A stretch of DNA of 64,000 bases, taken from positions 1,426,001 to 1,490,000 of the forward strand of contig NZ_CP043318.1 of the NCBI RefSeq assembly GCF_001984825.2. Direction: 5' to 3'. Origin of the DNA: Enterobacter chengduensis (GTDB lineage: Bacteria; Pseudomonadota; Gammaproteobacteria; Enterobacterales; Enterobacteriaceae). Numbering within the stretch: the first letter of the stretch is position 1; every line of letters starts with the position of its first letter. Under the pieces are notes generated by a model that saw only the letters and a list, made by a program, of their open reading frames with translations, was not told where the DNA came from and did no database searches. Position numbers and translations under genes: made by a program. Positions 55,482 to 64,000 of this stretch are shown here, piece after piece.

Positions 55482-55509
55482 AAAACCCGCTCATCGAGCG
55501 GGTTTTTTT
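55482..55509. terminator. Terminator after cspE
   Basis: aaaacccgctc-atc-gagcgggttttttt; long T tract on the plus strand. Confidence 0.9.
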
Positions 55510-55518
55510 CGTTTTGAA

Positions 55519-55605
55519 TCAGCCAAGCAGATACATTTTCAGGAAGCTGGCAACGATCAGCACGCTCAACAACACCATTCCTGCGCTCATCAGGCTCTGT
55601 TTCAT
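55519..55605 (-). CDS. Small membrane protein, 28 residues
   Basis: An ORF starting MKQSLMSAGMVLLSVL and ending FLKMYLLG, with a single hydrophobic helix. GAGGGTG lies 8 bases before the ATG. It converges on cspE and shares its terminator region. It is downstream of crcB on the same strand. No named homologue is recognised. Confidence 0.6.
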   Translation of the reverse strand: MKQSLMSAGMVLLSVLIVASFLKMYLLG

Positions 55606-55676
55606 TCTGTCACCCTCGTTCAGTATTGCCTTCAGAGTGACAGAGAAAAATTAAGCCAACATTAACGGTTCGGCTG

Positions 55677-56060
55677 TTAATGCGCGGTTGCGGAGGAAAA
55701 TAGCCAAAATGCGATCCCCGTCATCACAAAAGAGCCGAGCATATTGATCGCCATATTCATCAGCGCCCAGCCGATCCGGCCTTCCTGAAAGAGAAAAACC
55801 GTTTCCGCGGAAAAGGTGGAAAAGGTGGTTAACCCGCCGCAGAATCCGGTGGTAATTAATACCTTCCACATGGGGTCGATGTGCGTCATTCGGTTAAACC
55901 AGGCCAGCCCCATGCCGATGATAAAGGCACCAATCAGGTTAGCGGCCAGCGTTCCCATGGGGATTGCCTGGTGCAGAGGGTTAAACCGCATGCTCAGGAA
56001 CCATCTCGCAACGCTTCCTGTGCCTCCACCAATAAAAACTGCCAAAAGAAGTTGTAACAC
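55677..56060 (-). CDS. crcB: Fluoride ion channel CrcB/FluC
   Basis: A 127-residue dual-topology membrane channel exporting fluoride. It has four hydrophobic segments, [13 protein letters not shown] near the N-terminus, NLIGAFIIG and the conserved [15 protein letters not shown]. No fluoride riboswitch was evident in the short upstream region. Confidence 0.96.
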   Translation of the reverse strand: MLQLLLAVFIGGGTGSVARWFLSMRFNPLHQAIPMGTLAANLIGAFIIGMGLAWFNRMTHIDPMWKVLITTGFCGGLTTFSTFSAETVFLFQEGRIGWALMNMAINMLGSFVMTGIAFWLFSSATAH

Positions 56061-56127
56061 GCTAAATACCTGCTATTTGATGTGTAAGAGAAGCGAGTTT
56101 AACGCCGTTTAGGACGAGGGGACAAAT

Positions 56128-56916
56128 ATGTATGTGGCGGTAGGGCAGTTTGCAGTCGGGCCAGACTGGCAGGTTAACGCAATGCAATGTGTGAACCTGA
56201 TGGTGCAGGCGCGGCAGAAAGGCGCGTCGCTGTTAGTTCTCCCGGAAGCGCTGCTGGCCAGGGATGATAATGACCCGGATTTGTCCGTGAAGTCCGCCCA
56301 GCCGCTGGAGGGGGAATTTTTACAGCAACTGCTCGCCCAGAGCGTGGGCAATACGATGACAACGATCTTAACGATCCATGTCCCCTCAGCGCCGGGACGC
56401 GCGGTGAATACGCTGGTGGCCATCCGCGATGGCGCCATTGTCGCGCGTTATGCCAAGCTTCATCTCTATGATGCGTTCAGCATGCAGGAGTCGAGGCGCG
56501 TTGATCCTGGAGACGGCGTTCCGCCGTTAATTGATATTGACGGGTTTAGGGTTGGGCTAATGACCTGCTATGACCTGCGTTTTCCTGAACTGGCGCTCCA
56601 TCATGCGCTGCAGGGGGCGGACGTACTGGTACTGCCAGCCGCGTGGGTCAGAGGGCCATTAAAAGAGCACCACTGGACAACGCTGCTTGCGGCACGCGCG
56701 CTGGATACGACCTGCTATATCGTTGCGTCCGGCGAGTGTGGAAATAAAAATATTGGGCAGAGCAGGGTGGTTGATCCGCTTGGCGTGACGATTGCCGCCG
56801 CCGCGGAAGCGCCGGTTTTGCTGATGGCTGAGATATTTTTAGAAAGAATTGCGCTTGCGCGCCAGCAATTACCTGTTCTTCGTAACCGACGTTTTGCGCC
56901 ACCGCAATTATTGTGA
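56128..56916 (+). CDS. ybeM: Deaminated glutathione amidase (nitrilase family)
   Basis: A 262-residue carbon-nitrogen hydrolase with the full Glu-Lys-Cys triad: VLPEALLAR (E), [10 protein letters not shown] (K) and [11 protein letters not shown] (C). It repairs deaminated glutathione in characterised homologues. The frame is full length, unlike E. coli K-12 where ybeM is annotated as a pseudogene. It is divergent from crcB. Confidence 0.94.
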   Translation: MYVAVGQFAVGPDWQVNAMQCVNLMVQARQKGASLLVLPEALLARDDNDPDLSVKSAQPLEGEFLQQLLAQSVGNTMTTILTIHVPSAPGRAVNTLVAIRDGAIVARYAKLHLYDAFSMQESRRVDPGDGVPPLIDIDGFRVGLMTCYDLRFPELALHHALQGADVLVLPAAWVRGPLKEHHWTTLLAARALDTTCYIVASGECGNKNIGQSRVVDPLGVTIAAAAEAPVLLMAEIFLERIALARQQLPVLRNRRFAPPQLL

Positions 56917-57041
56917 TGTTTTTTTCAACAATGCTTGATTCACCTTGTTACAGATTGCTATTGTGTGCACGCGCTAAATGACCGTTAATACAGTCAGGTT
57001 TTGGCGCTGAATGCAGCCTGTTTTAAGTAAAGAAGGTATCT

Positions 57042-57245
57042 ATGGGTGAGATTAGTATTACCAAACTGCTGGTGGTTGCCGCACTGGTTGTCCTGCTGTT
57101 TGGTACCAAGAAGTTACGCACGCTGGGTGGTGACCTGGGGGCTGCCATCAAAGGCTTCAAGAAAGCGATGAACGACGATGATGCTGCGGCGAAGAAAAGC
57201 GCCGAGGACGACGTCCCGGCTGACAAGCTTTCTCACAAAGAGTGA
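57042..57245 (+). CDS. tatE: Sec-independent translocase component TatE
   Basis: A 67-residue TatA-like protein: N-terminal membrane helix [20 protein letters not shown], then an amphipathic helix [16 protein letters not shown] and a charged tail. It contributes to twin-arginine export, which the molybdoenzyme at 46123-48399 would need. Confidence 0.96.
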   Translation: MGEISITKLLVVAALVVLLFGTKKLRTLGGDLGAAIKGFKKAMNDDDAAAKKSAEDDVPADKLSHKE

Positions 57246-57267
57246 CAGCAACGCCTGTGGGCTTGCG

Positions 57268-57299
57268 AAAAAAAACCGGCACATGAGGCCGGTTTTTTT
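57268..57299. terminator. Bidirectional terminator, tatE/lipA
   Basis: aaaaaaaccggc-acatga-ggccggttttttt between convergent genes, with A and T tracts. Confidence 0.88.
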
Positions 57300-57326
57300 G
57301 TATTACTGTAAATGAATATTACAGCA

Positions 57327-58292
57327 TCATTTAACTTCTTCGCCTTTTGCCTGCATATCGGCATGGTAAGAGGAGCGAACGAATGGGCCGCAGGCTGCGT
57401 GGGTGAAGCCCATCGCCAACGCTTCGGCTTTCATTTCATCGAACTCGTCCGGGCTCACGTAGCGCTGTACCGGCAGGTGGTGACGGCTTGGCTGCAGATA
57501 CTGTCCCAGCGTCAGCATGGTCACACCGTGGCGGCGGAGATCGCGCATTACCTCAATGATTTCATCATTGGTTTCACCCAGACCAACCATCAGACCTGAC
57601 TTGGTCGGAATATGCGGATGCGCTTCTTTAAAGCGCTCAAGCAGTTTCAGCGACCAGTTATAGTCAGCGCCCGGGCGGACCTGGCGGTAGAGACGCGGCA
57701 CGTTCTCCAGGTTGTGGTTAAACACATCCGGCGGCGTCGCGGTCAGGATATCCAGCGCGCGGTCCATACGGCCGCGGAAGTCAGGCACCAGCGTCTCAAT
57801 TTTAATGTTAGGGCTTTTCTCGCGGATGGCCGTAATACAGTCAGCGAAGTGCTGAGCACCACCGTCACGCAGATCGTCACGGTCAACGGAGGTGATGACC
57901 ACATAGCGCAGCGCCATGTCGGCGATGGTCTGCGCCAGCTTCTGGGGCTCGTTAGCATCAGGTGCGACCGGACGACCATGAGCAACGTCGCAGAACGGGC
58001 AGCGGCGGGTACAGATCGCACCCAGAATCATAAACGTCGCGGTACCGTGATTGAAACATTCAGCAAGGTTCGGACAAGAAGCTTCTTCACAGACGGAGTG
58101 AAGGCCATTCTTGCGCATCGCCGCTTTGATCCCCTGGATACGCGAAGAGTCGGCCGGAAGTTTGATTTTCATCCATTCCGGTTTTCTTAACAGCGCCTCG
58201 CGCTCTGTAGCCACGTTTTTAACCGGGATAAGGGCCATTTTATCGGCATCGCGGTATTTAACACCGCGTTCCATCACAATGGGTTTACTCAT
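57327..58292 (-). CDS. lipA: Lipoyl synthase
   Basis: A 321-residue radical-SAM enzyme inserting two sulfurs into octanoyl groups. The auxiliary cluster is [12 protein letters not shown] (~residues 68-79), the radical-SAM motif [10 protein letters not shown] (~94), and the final RSSY Ser ligand is near the C-terminus. Length equals that of E. coli. Confidence 0.98.
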   Translation of the reverse strand: MSKPIVMERGVKYRDADKMALIPVKNVATEREALLRKPEWMKIKLPADSSRIQGIKAAMRKNGLHSVCEEASCPNLAECFNHGTATFMILGAICTRRCPFCDVAHGRPVAPDANEPQKLAQTIADMALRYVVITSVDRDDLRDGGAQHFADCITAIREKSPNIKIETLVPDFRGRMDRALDILTATPPDVFNHNLENVPRLYRQVRPGADYNWSLKLLERFKEAHPHIPTKSGLMVGLGETNDEIIEVMRDLRRHGVTMLTLGQYLQPSRHHLPVQRYVSPDEFDEMKAEALAMGFTHAACGPFVRSSYHADMQAKGEEVK

Positions 58293-58499
58293 AGCGTGCG
58301 TGTTCCAGTTGCGAATATCGAAGGAAAGCGTTTCAATTCAAGGGAATGTTGTATTTATCAACTATTTTTGAACGAACGACAGGCAGTATATCATTGAAAC
58401 GGTCGTTAAAGCAGCCTGCCAGATCGCCAATTTGTAAAATAGTTGTTGTTTTGTGCCTTTTGCCCTGCCTGTTGCAGGGACTCGTGCTGGCTGAACCTG

Positions 58500-59453
58500 T
58501 CAGAAGGCCTGACGGATAATGCGGATGACGTTTTCCAGGACCGGATCGCGCAAGCTCAGCTTGTTATAATGCAGTGAAATCTCAACAGATTCCGCATTAA
58601 GCTGACCGAGCGGAATGCTTTCCAGCGGCCAGCATTTGCGTAGCAGGCTGAAGAGCCGTGATGGCATGACGCACAGCATGTCGCTGCTGCCGATCAGGGA
58701 TGCGGTGGTAAACATATTGTAACTGCTGAAGCTTATCTGACGTTCGGGGAAAATTTCATCAATGCGCTGACGCAGGGCATGATTAGACTGCCCGTCGGTC
58801 ATGAAGGACGAGTGATCGTAGTTGCGCAGGTTCTCGATGTTTAGCGGTTCGCTAAGAGCCGGATGCTGCTGGCGGCAAACCAGCACCAGGTTATCTGCAT
58901 AGAGCACATTTTGCCCCAGCGCTCTGGCACTGAAGCTGCCGCTTTCTATGATCAGGTCCGTCTGGAACTGGGCAAGCTGAATGTCTGGTTCATTGAGAGG
59001 CACATTGCGAAGCAGGAGCTGCGGAGCATGCTCTTTCACGGCCTTAAAGATCGCAGGCATCACCAGCACACCCACCGACGGGGAGCAGCCGATGGTGATG
59101 GTTCTCTGCTTATCATAGCTGCCGGTCAGATCCAGTGCGCCCAGAATCGACTCCAGTCCCTGGCTGATGTACTCATGGAGATGCGTGGCGTAAGCCGTCG
59201 GCGTGACCCCCTGGCCCTTACGGATAAATAATGGGTCAGGAAATATAGCGCGTAGCTTCTGAATTGACTGGCTTATTGCAGAAGGCGTGAGATTAAGAAT
59301 TTTCGCAGCGTTAACGATACCTTTATGGACATATACTGCCTCAAAAATAGTCAATAAATTGAGATCAATATTACGTAAAGTCCGAAAAATTTGCGGCTTG
59401 TCTTCGCCACCAGGTTCATTCAGTCGTTTGGCTGGTAAATTATTATACTCCAC
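58500..59453 (-). CDS. ybeF: LysR-family regulator YbeF
   Basis: A 317-residue LysR-type regulator. The helix-turn-helix contains IVNAAKILNLTPSAISQSIQ (~residues 47-66). Position between lipA and lipB identifies it as YbeF. Its N-terminus resembles ybdO at 41504, suggesting a common subgroup. Targets are not known from this window. Confidence 0.9.
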   Translation of the reverse strand: MEYNNLPAKRLNEPGGEDKPQIFRTLRNIDLNLLTIFEAVYVHKGIVNAAKILNLTPSAISQSIQKLRAIFPDPLFIRKGQGVTPTAYATHLHEYISQGLESILGALDLTGSYDKQRTITIGCSPSVGVLVMPAIFKAVKEHAPQLLLRNVPLNEPDIQLAQFQTDLIIESGSFSARALGQNVLYADNLVLVCRQQHPALSEPLNIENLRNYDHSSFMTDGQSNHALRQRIDEIFPERQISFSSYNMFTTASLIGSSDMLCVMPSRLFSLLRKCWPLESIPLGQLNAESVEISLHYNKLSLRDPVLENVIRIIRQAF

Positions 59454-59744
59454 GCTTTCACTCCGTATACATTCACAATATGAATGATAGTTGAATTTAT
59501 TTATTATGCTTGTAGAGATTCGTAAAGTGTTGGTTTTGTTTCACTTGTATATCAAAAACAAACAGTTGAGTGATAATTGCTCACGTTACTTATGCCGTGT
59601 TTGCTGTGCTTGCTGGAGGCTAAATAATATGTAGCGATAATATTCGAGCGCTTCGAAAATATAGAATCTGTGGATTATTGTAAAGTGCAAAAGCGGTAAA
59701 TAAACAGTGGCCCGTCAAATTATCGAGCCCTGTTGTACGATATA

Positions 59745-60386
59745 TTAAGCAGGGATATATTCGTGCGGGGGATTGTTAAGTAGTGCTAACACGTTCTTCA
59801 ACAGCACGGGACGAATAGTATCTGGCGTAGCGGTTTTGACCCACTGGCACATTTGCGTCATTTCCATGCCGGCGTAGCCGCAGGGGTTTATGCGCTGGAA
59901 AGGGGCGAGATCCATATTAATATTCAATGCCAGGCCATGGAATGAGCAGCCCTTACGAATACGTAGCCCCAAAGAGCAGATCTTCATTTCCCCAACGTAG
60001 ACGCCCGGCGCATCGGCGCGCGGGTGGGCGTCAATACCATATTCCGCCAGCGTGTTAACAACCGTTTGTTCCAGCAGGGTGACCAGTTCACGCACGCCCA
60101 GCTTTCTGCGTTTCAGATTGAGCAGGACGTACATTACCTGCTGCCCGGGCCCATGATAAGTAACCTGACCGCCGCGATCGCTCTGGATCACCGGGATATC
60201 TCCCGTCATCAGCAGATGTTCCGCTTTACCGGCCTGACCCTGCGTAAATACCGGCAGGTGCTCGACCAGCCAGATCTCATCTGGGGTGCTGTCATCGCGT
60301 GAATCGGTGAAGTCATGCATGGCCTGGGAGACAGGCTCATAAGGTTGCAGCCCGAGGTGACGGACCAGAATTTTATCCTGATACAA
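59745..60386 (-). CDS. lipB: Octanoyltransferase LipB
   Basis: A 213-residue transferase moving octanoate from acyl carrier protein to lipoyl domains. It has [13 protein letters not shown] (~residue 75) and the catalytic Cys in [11 protein letters not shown]...INPCGYAG. The start is taken as TTG 60386 (LYQDKILVR), matching the E. coli N-terminus and length, with GGAG upstream; the ATG at 60437 would add 17 unrelated residues. Confidence 0.94.
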   Translation of the reverse strand: MYQDKILVRHLGLQPYEPVSQAMHDFTDSRDDSTPDEIWLVEHLPVFTQGQAGKAEHLLMTGDIPVIQSDRGGQVTYHGPGQQVMYVLLNLKRRKLGVRELVTLLEQTVVNTLAEYGIDAHPRADAPGVYVGEMKICSLGLRIRKGCSFHGLALNINMDLAPFQRINPCGYAGMEMTQMCQWVKTATPDTIRPVLLKNVLALLNNPPHEYIPA

Positions 60387-60483
60387 AACTGCGTCTCCGA
60401 AGACGAGGGACAAAAGGTGTGGGGGGGAGTATATCACAGCGGGGGAGAGGGGTTACCCGGCAAACCGGGTAACCGCAAAGGGA

Positions 60484-60747
60484 CTACAGCACCATACGAA
60501 CAATTTCGATATTGCCGAGCTCTTCGTACAGCGTCTCAACCTGCTCAATGTGTGTCGCAGTGATGGTAATAGAAACCGAGTGGTAGTTGCCCTTGCTGCT
60601 TGGTTTTACTGACGGAGAGTAGTCACCCGGCGCATGGCGCTGTACCACTTCAACCACCTGATCAACCAGCTCAGGTTTCGCCAGACCCATTACTTTGTAG
60701 GTAAATGGGGTAGGGAATTCAAGCAGTTCGTTAAGTTTGGTTTTCAT
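60484..60747 (-). CDS. ybeD: YbeD (DUF493) protein
   Basis: An 87-residue ACT-like DUF493 protein, [19 protein letters not shown], in its usual place between dacA and lipB. A regulatory role in lipoate metabolism is often proposed but not shown. Confidence 0.93.
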   Translation of the reverse strand: MKTKLNELLEFPTPFTYKVMGLAKPELVDQVVEVVQRHAPGDYSPSVKPSSKGNYHSVSITITATHIEQVETLYEELGNIEIVRMVL

Positions 60748-60767
60748 GTCAGCTCCGGCGTAACGTC

Positions 60768-60802
60768 AAAAAATAATAACTCCCACGTCAGGTGGGAGTT
60801 AT
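60768..60802 (-). terminator. Terminator after dacA
   Basis: Minus strand: ataactcccac-ctga-cgtgggagttat followed by TATTTTTTG, between dacA and ybeD. Confidence 0.85.
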
Positions 60803-60853
60803 CAGGATACTTAGTATATGGGGATCAAAATCACACTTTCAAGTGTTCGATTT

Positions 60854-62065
60854 TTAACCAAACCAGTGGTGGAACATCAATTTAATGTAATCAATGATTT
60901 TGCCGAAGAAATTGCCTTCAGGAATTTCTTGCAGAACCACCAGCGGACGCTGATCGATTGTTTTTCCGTCGAGCTGGAAGTTGATGGTGCCCACAACCTG
61001 GTTTTTCTGCAGCGGGGCGTGCAGCTCGGTGCTGTTCAGCACGTAGCTGGCTTTCAGATCCTTCATACGGCCGCGCGGAATGGTCAGGTAAAGGTCTTTA
61101 TCAACGCCGAGAGAAGCGCGGTCGTTGTCGCCGAACCAGACGGGTTCAGACGCAAACTCTTTGCCTGCTTTCAGCGGATTCACGGTTTCGAAGAAGCGGA
61201 AGCCCCAGGTCAGCAGCTTTTTGCTTTCGGTTTCACGGCCTTTAAAGGTGCGGCCGCCCATCACGGCAGAGATCAGACGCATCTGGCCTTCGGTGGCGGA
61301 GGCCACCAGGTTGTAACCGGCTTTATCGGTATGACCTGTTTTGATACCGTCAACGTTCAGGCTGTTATCCCACAGCAGGCCGTTACGGTTGGTCTGACGA
61401 ATACCGTTAAAGGTGAACTCTTTCTCTTTATAGATGGAGTATTCATTAGGGACATCGCGGATCAGCGCCTGACCAATCAGCGCCATGTCACGCGCGGAGC
61501 TGTACTGTCCGTCTGCGTCCAGGCCGTGTACGGTCTGGAAATGGCTGTTTTTCAGACCCAGCGCGTTCACGTAGCTGTTCATCAGACCCACGAAGGCATC
61601 CTGGCTACCGGCGGCGAAATCGGCCATCGCCACGCAGGCATCGTTACCTGACTGCAGGTTGATCCCGCGAATCAGTTGGGAAACAGGAACCTGCATACCC
61701 GGCTTCAGGAACATCAGCGAGGAGCCTTTGAAGACCGGGTTCCCGGTTGCCCACGCATCGTTACCGATGGTGACCAGATCCGATTCTTTAAATTTACCTG
61801 CCTTCATCGCCTGACCGATAACGTAGCTGGTCATCATTTTGGTCAGGCTGGCCGGATCGCGGCGGGCATCGGCATTCTGTTCTGCCAGCACTTTGCCAGA
61901 GTTGTAATCGATCAGGATGTAGGATTCCGCATCGATTTGCGGAACGCCAGGGATCATGGTCTTGATATTCAGGTCATCGGCGTGAGCTGCAGAGAGCGCA
62001 GCCGCGCAAAGGGCCGTGGTCAGCGCCATGCGCTGCACAAAACGAGCAGAAAAAGTGGTCTTCAT
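60854..62065 (-). CDS. dacA: D-alanyl-D-alanine carboxypeptidase (PBP5)
   Basis: A 403-residue penicillin-binding protein trimming the terminal D-Ala of peptidoglycan. It has a signal peptide (cleaved after AALSAAHA), SLTKMM (SxxK), SGND (SxN) and KTGHTD (KTG). The C-terminal amphipathic anchor [20 protein letters not shown] is intact. Confidence 0.98.
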   Translation of the reverse strand: MKTTFSARFVQRMALTTALCAAALSAAHADDLNIKTMIPGVPQIDAESYILIDYNSGKVLAEQNADARRDPASLTKMMTSYVIGQAMKAGKFKESDLVTIGNDAWATGNPVFKGSSLMFLKPGMQVPVSQLIRGINLQSGNDACVAMADFAAGSQDAFVGLMNSYVNALGLKNSHFQTVHGLDADGQYSSARDMALIGQALIRDVPNEYSIYKEKEFTFNGIRQTNRNGLLWDNSLNVDGIKTGHTDKAGYNLVASATEGQMRLISAVMGGRTFKGRETESKKLLTWGFRFFETVNPLKAGKEFASEPVWFGDNDRASLGVDKDLYLTIPRGRMKDLKASYVLNSTELHAPLQKNQVVGTINFQLDGKTIDQRPLVVLQEIPEGNFFGKIIDYIKLMFHHWFG

Positions 62066-62204
62066 GGTCAGAACTACGACATCCGTGATGGAATTAAAAA
62101 AAGTGCCTTACTATAGCAAATGCTATTCAGGCAGGCATCCGACTTTAAGCATGAGTTTGTGAATGTATTTTACACAAACTGACAATTCGGATACCGCCGG
62201 TTAA

Positions 62205-63311
62205 TTATTTCGCAACAGCGATAAATGACTGAAGCTGAGCTTCATTCTGCAGCCGCTGCTGCAGGGACGCAGCCTGCGGTTTGCTGGCAAACGGCCCCAT
62301 CTGAATGCGCCAGACCGCGCCGTTCTGCTCAACGCGTCCGGGTACGCCAAACTGCTGGCTCAGGCGCTGCTGATACTGTTTGGCCCGGGCCTGATCGCTC
62401 ACTGCGCCTACCTGGACCACATAGCTGCCGCTGGCCGCTGCGGGTGCCGCCGCACTTGGCGTTGCTGCTGGCGCCGTTACGGGAGCGGACTGGGTCGCTG
62501 GCGCAGCAACGGGCGCAGGGGCTGGCGCAGGCTCACTGCCTTCCAGCACGCCCGAGGCTAAGGTCGTCGGTGCGCCCAGAAAGCCGCTGCTCTTCACCGG
62601 TGCGCCCGTTGAATCGTCGCTTTGCAGCGTGTCGTTGCTGATTGGGCGTATTTCTCCCCCAGGCTGAGCAGGCTCGGCTGGAGATGAAACGCTGCCCATT
62701 CCGCCATCCAGATTTGGGCGATCGGGAAGGGCATAGGTCTGCTTCGCTACCGTCGTACACGCGGTACCCGGCCCGGAGAGCGAACCGTCCTGCGCCACGA
62801 TAATCGGGTCAATGCGGACTTTGGTGTTGTTCGAGGTGTTCAGGCGATCGGCGGACGCGCGCGACAGGGAGATCACCCGGTCATTCCCGTAAGGGCCGCG
62901 GTCGTTGATACGCACGACGATCATGCGGCCATTTGCCAGGTTGGTGATGCGGGCGTAGCTCGGGATCGGCAGCGTCGGGTGTGCCGCCGTCAGCTGCATG
63001 GGATCGAACGCCTCCCCGGAGGCCGTCAGGTTACTGCCTGGCTCGGCATCATAAATGGCGGCAAAGCCTGCCTGACTGAAACGGGAAGGGTCCTGAACAA
63101 TTTTATAGCTTTTGCCGTCGCGCTCGTAATCCTGATTGGCACTGGCATTCAGCGGTTCATAAACGGGATCGGCACCGCTGATTTCAACGATCGGGCCATT
63201 ACATACCGCAGGCTGCGGCGGCGCGACGGTTGCCTGTTGCTGACCATCATCACTTGTGCAGGCCGCAAGTAAACTTGCCGCAATGCAGATCCCCAGCCAC
63301 TGCTTACGCAT
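62205..63311 (-). CDS. rlpA: Septal-ring lytic transglycosylase RlpA
   Basis: A 368-residue lipoprotein: lipobox LLAAC near residue 18, a double-psi beta-barrel domain (GEAFDPMQLTAAHPTLPI, RINDRGPYGNDRVISLS) and a C-terminal SPOR domain (YVVQVGAVSDQARAK) that binds denuded glycan at division sites. A Pro/Ala-rich linker of about 60 residues precedes SPOR. Confidence 0.97.
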   Translation of the reverse strand: MRKQWLGICIAASLLAACTSDDGQQQATVAPPQPAVCNGPIVEISGADPVYEPLNASANQDYERDGKSYKIVQDPSRFSQAGFAAIYDAEPGSNLTASGEAFDPMQLTAAHPTLPIPSYARITNLANGRMIVVRINDRGPYGNDRVISLSRASADRLNTSNNTKVRIDPIIVAQDGSLSGPGTACTTVAKQTYALPDRPNLDGGMGSVSSPAEPAQPGGEIRPISNDTLQSDDSTGAPVKSSGFLGAPTTLASGVLEGSEPAPAPAPVAAPATQSAPVTAPAATPSAAAPAAASGSYVVQVGAVSDQARAKQYQQRLSQQFGVPGRVEQNGAVWRIQMGPFASKPQAASLQQRLQNEAQLQSFIAVAK

Positions 63312-63327
63312 TCCGATCCCCTTATTT

Positions 63328-64000
63328 TTATACGCTTTTTGACAACATTTTTCTGTGGGTATGGATCGACATCACGATACCAAACCCGGCCATCAACACG
63401 ATCAGTGCCGAGCCTCCGTAACTCACCAGCGGCAGCGGTACGCCTACCACCGGCAGAATACCACTCACCATACCAATATTTACGAAGACATAAACGAATA
63501 AAATCAGCATCAACCCGCCCGCCATGACGCGACCAAAGGTGGTTTGCGCGCGCGCGGCAATCCACAATCCCCGCATGATCAGCAGGACGTACAGCGCCAG
63601 GAGTATCAGGATGCCCACCAGCCCCAGCTCTTCCGCCAGTACGGCAAAGATAAAGTCGGTGTGGCGTTCCGGTAAAAATTCCAGCTGCGACTGCGTGCCG
63701 TGCAGCCAGCCTTTACCGCGCAGGCCGCCGGAGCCAATCGCAATCTTGGACTGAATAATATGATAGCCCGCACCCAGCGGATCGGTTTCCGGATCGAGCA
63801 GCATCATGACGCGCTGGCGCTGGTAATCATGCATCAGGAAGAACCAGAGGATAGGGATGAACGCCGCAATCAGCACCACGGCGATACCAATCAGGCGCCA
63901 GCTCAGGCCCGACAGGAAGAGAACAAACAGGCCGGAGAGGGCGATAAGGATTGAGGTGCCAAGGTCAGGCTGCGCCGCAACCAGCAGCGTCGGCAGAAAA
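63328..64000 (-). CDS. mrdB: Peptidoglycan glycosyltransferase RodA (partial)
   Basis: The C-terminal portion of a SEDS-family polymerase of the elongasome; the start lies beyond the right edge and the frame is open to base 64000. Conserved segments [37 protein letters not shown] (62-66 kDa SEDS family region) and [12 protein letters not shown] are visible. It is 16 bp upstream of rlpA in the usual mrdA-mrdB-rlpA order. Confidence 0.96.
   Translation of the reverse strand, partial: FLPTLLVAAQPDLGTSILIALSGLFVLFLSGLSWRLIGIAVVLIAAFIPILWFFLMHDYQRQRVMMLLDPETDPLGAGYHIIQSKIAIGSGGLRGKGWLHGTQSQLEFLPERHTDFIFAVLAEELGLVGILILLALYVLLIMRGLWIAARAQTTFGRVMAGGLMLILFVYVFVNIGMVSGILPVVGVPLPLVSYGGSALIVLMAGFGIVMSIHTHRKMLSKSV

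Noticed and set aside
56061..56127. Fluoride riboswitch before crcB
   Set aside because: Only 67 bp separate crcB from divergent ybeM, and no crcB-motif pseudoknot segments were recognised.

Overview
The window looks like the chromosome of an Enterobacter-type member of the Enterobacteriaceae. It is GC-rich, encodes intact proteins that read like E. coli orthologues, and follows the E. coli order fes-ybdZ-entF-fepCGD-entS-fepB-entCEBAH-cstA-ybdD-hcxA(ybdH)-ybdL-ybdM-ybdN-ybdO-ahpCF-uspG-rnk-rna-dcuC-pagP-cspE-crcB-ybeM-tatE-lipA-ybeF-lipB-ybeD-dacA-rlpA-rodA. Against that backbone several genes are missing (fepE, dsbG, ybdR, the citrate genes) and several modules are added. The genus is inferred from content, not from a database search.

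Layout. 1-16.6 kb is the complete enterobactin locus: release esterase, NRPS, catechol synthesis, export and ABC uptake, with Fur-box-like sites in both divergent promoters. 16.7-19.0 kb is an added M20 peptidase plus YjiG/YjiH-type membrane proteins, next to the CstA peptide/carbon-starvation transporter and YbdD. 21.7-24.5 kb holds a RelE/XRE toxin-antitoxin pair, an SDR dehydrogenase and HcxA. 24.6-39.5 kb is a methionine-salvage island: a CUT2-type sugar ABC transporter, an LVIVD-repeat protein, mtnK/mtnA, mtnBCD and the aminotransferase ybdL, with MetJ operators. 39.5-42.4 kb is ybdM/ybdN (IbrB/IbrA type) and the LysR gene ybdO. 43.0-45.4 kb is ahpCF. 45.5-49.7 kb is an added TorD-chaperone/DMSO-reductase-family operon. 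The rest is ordinary backbone ending in lipoate and cell-wall genes.

Mobile DNA. Three essentially identical 1285-bp IS481-family elements (5094-6378, 29577-30861, 34939-36223) all sit at the apex of the same type of intergenic palindrome (ccctctccc...gggagaggg), each with its own 5-6 bp target duplication. An IS110-superfamily element (about 33733-34916) lies against the arm of one of those palindromes. Its 220-base non-coding leader folds into long hairpins and carries short stretches matching both target flanks and the element's own right end, in the order and polarity expected of a bridge/seek guide RNA. This is the most striking observation in the window.

Regulation visible in sequence includes Fur boxes (fepD/entS, fepB/entC), MetJ boxes (mtnK/mtnA, mtnB/ybdL, and a weaker array before the ABC transporter), an FNR-like box before dcuC, an OxyR-like half-site pair before a possible sRNA/terminator upstream of ahpC, and a terminator-like hairpin in the rnk leader. 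Two unlisted short membrane ORFs (29 and 28 codons of protein) flank uspG and cspE. No tRNA, rRNA or CRISPR array was seen.
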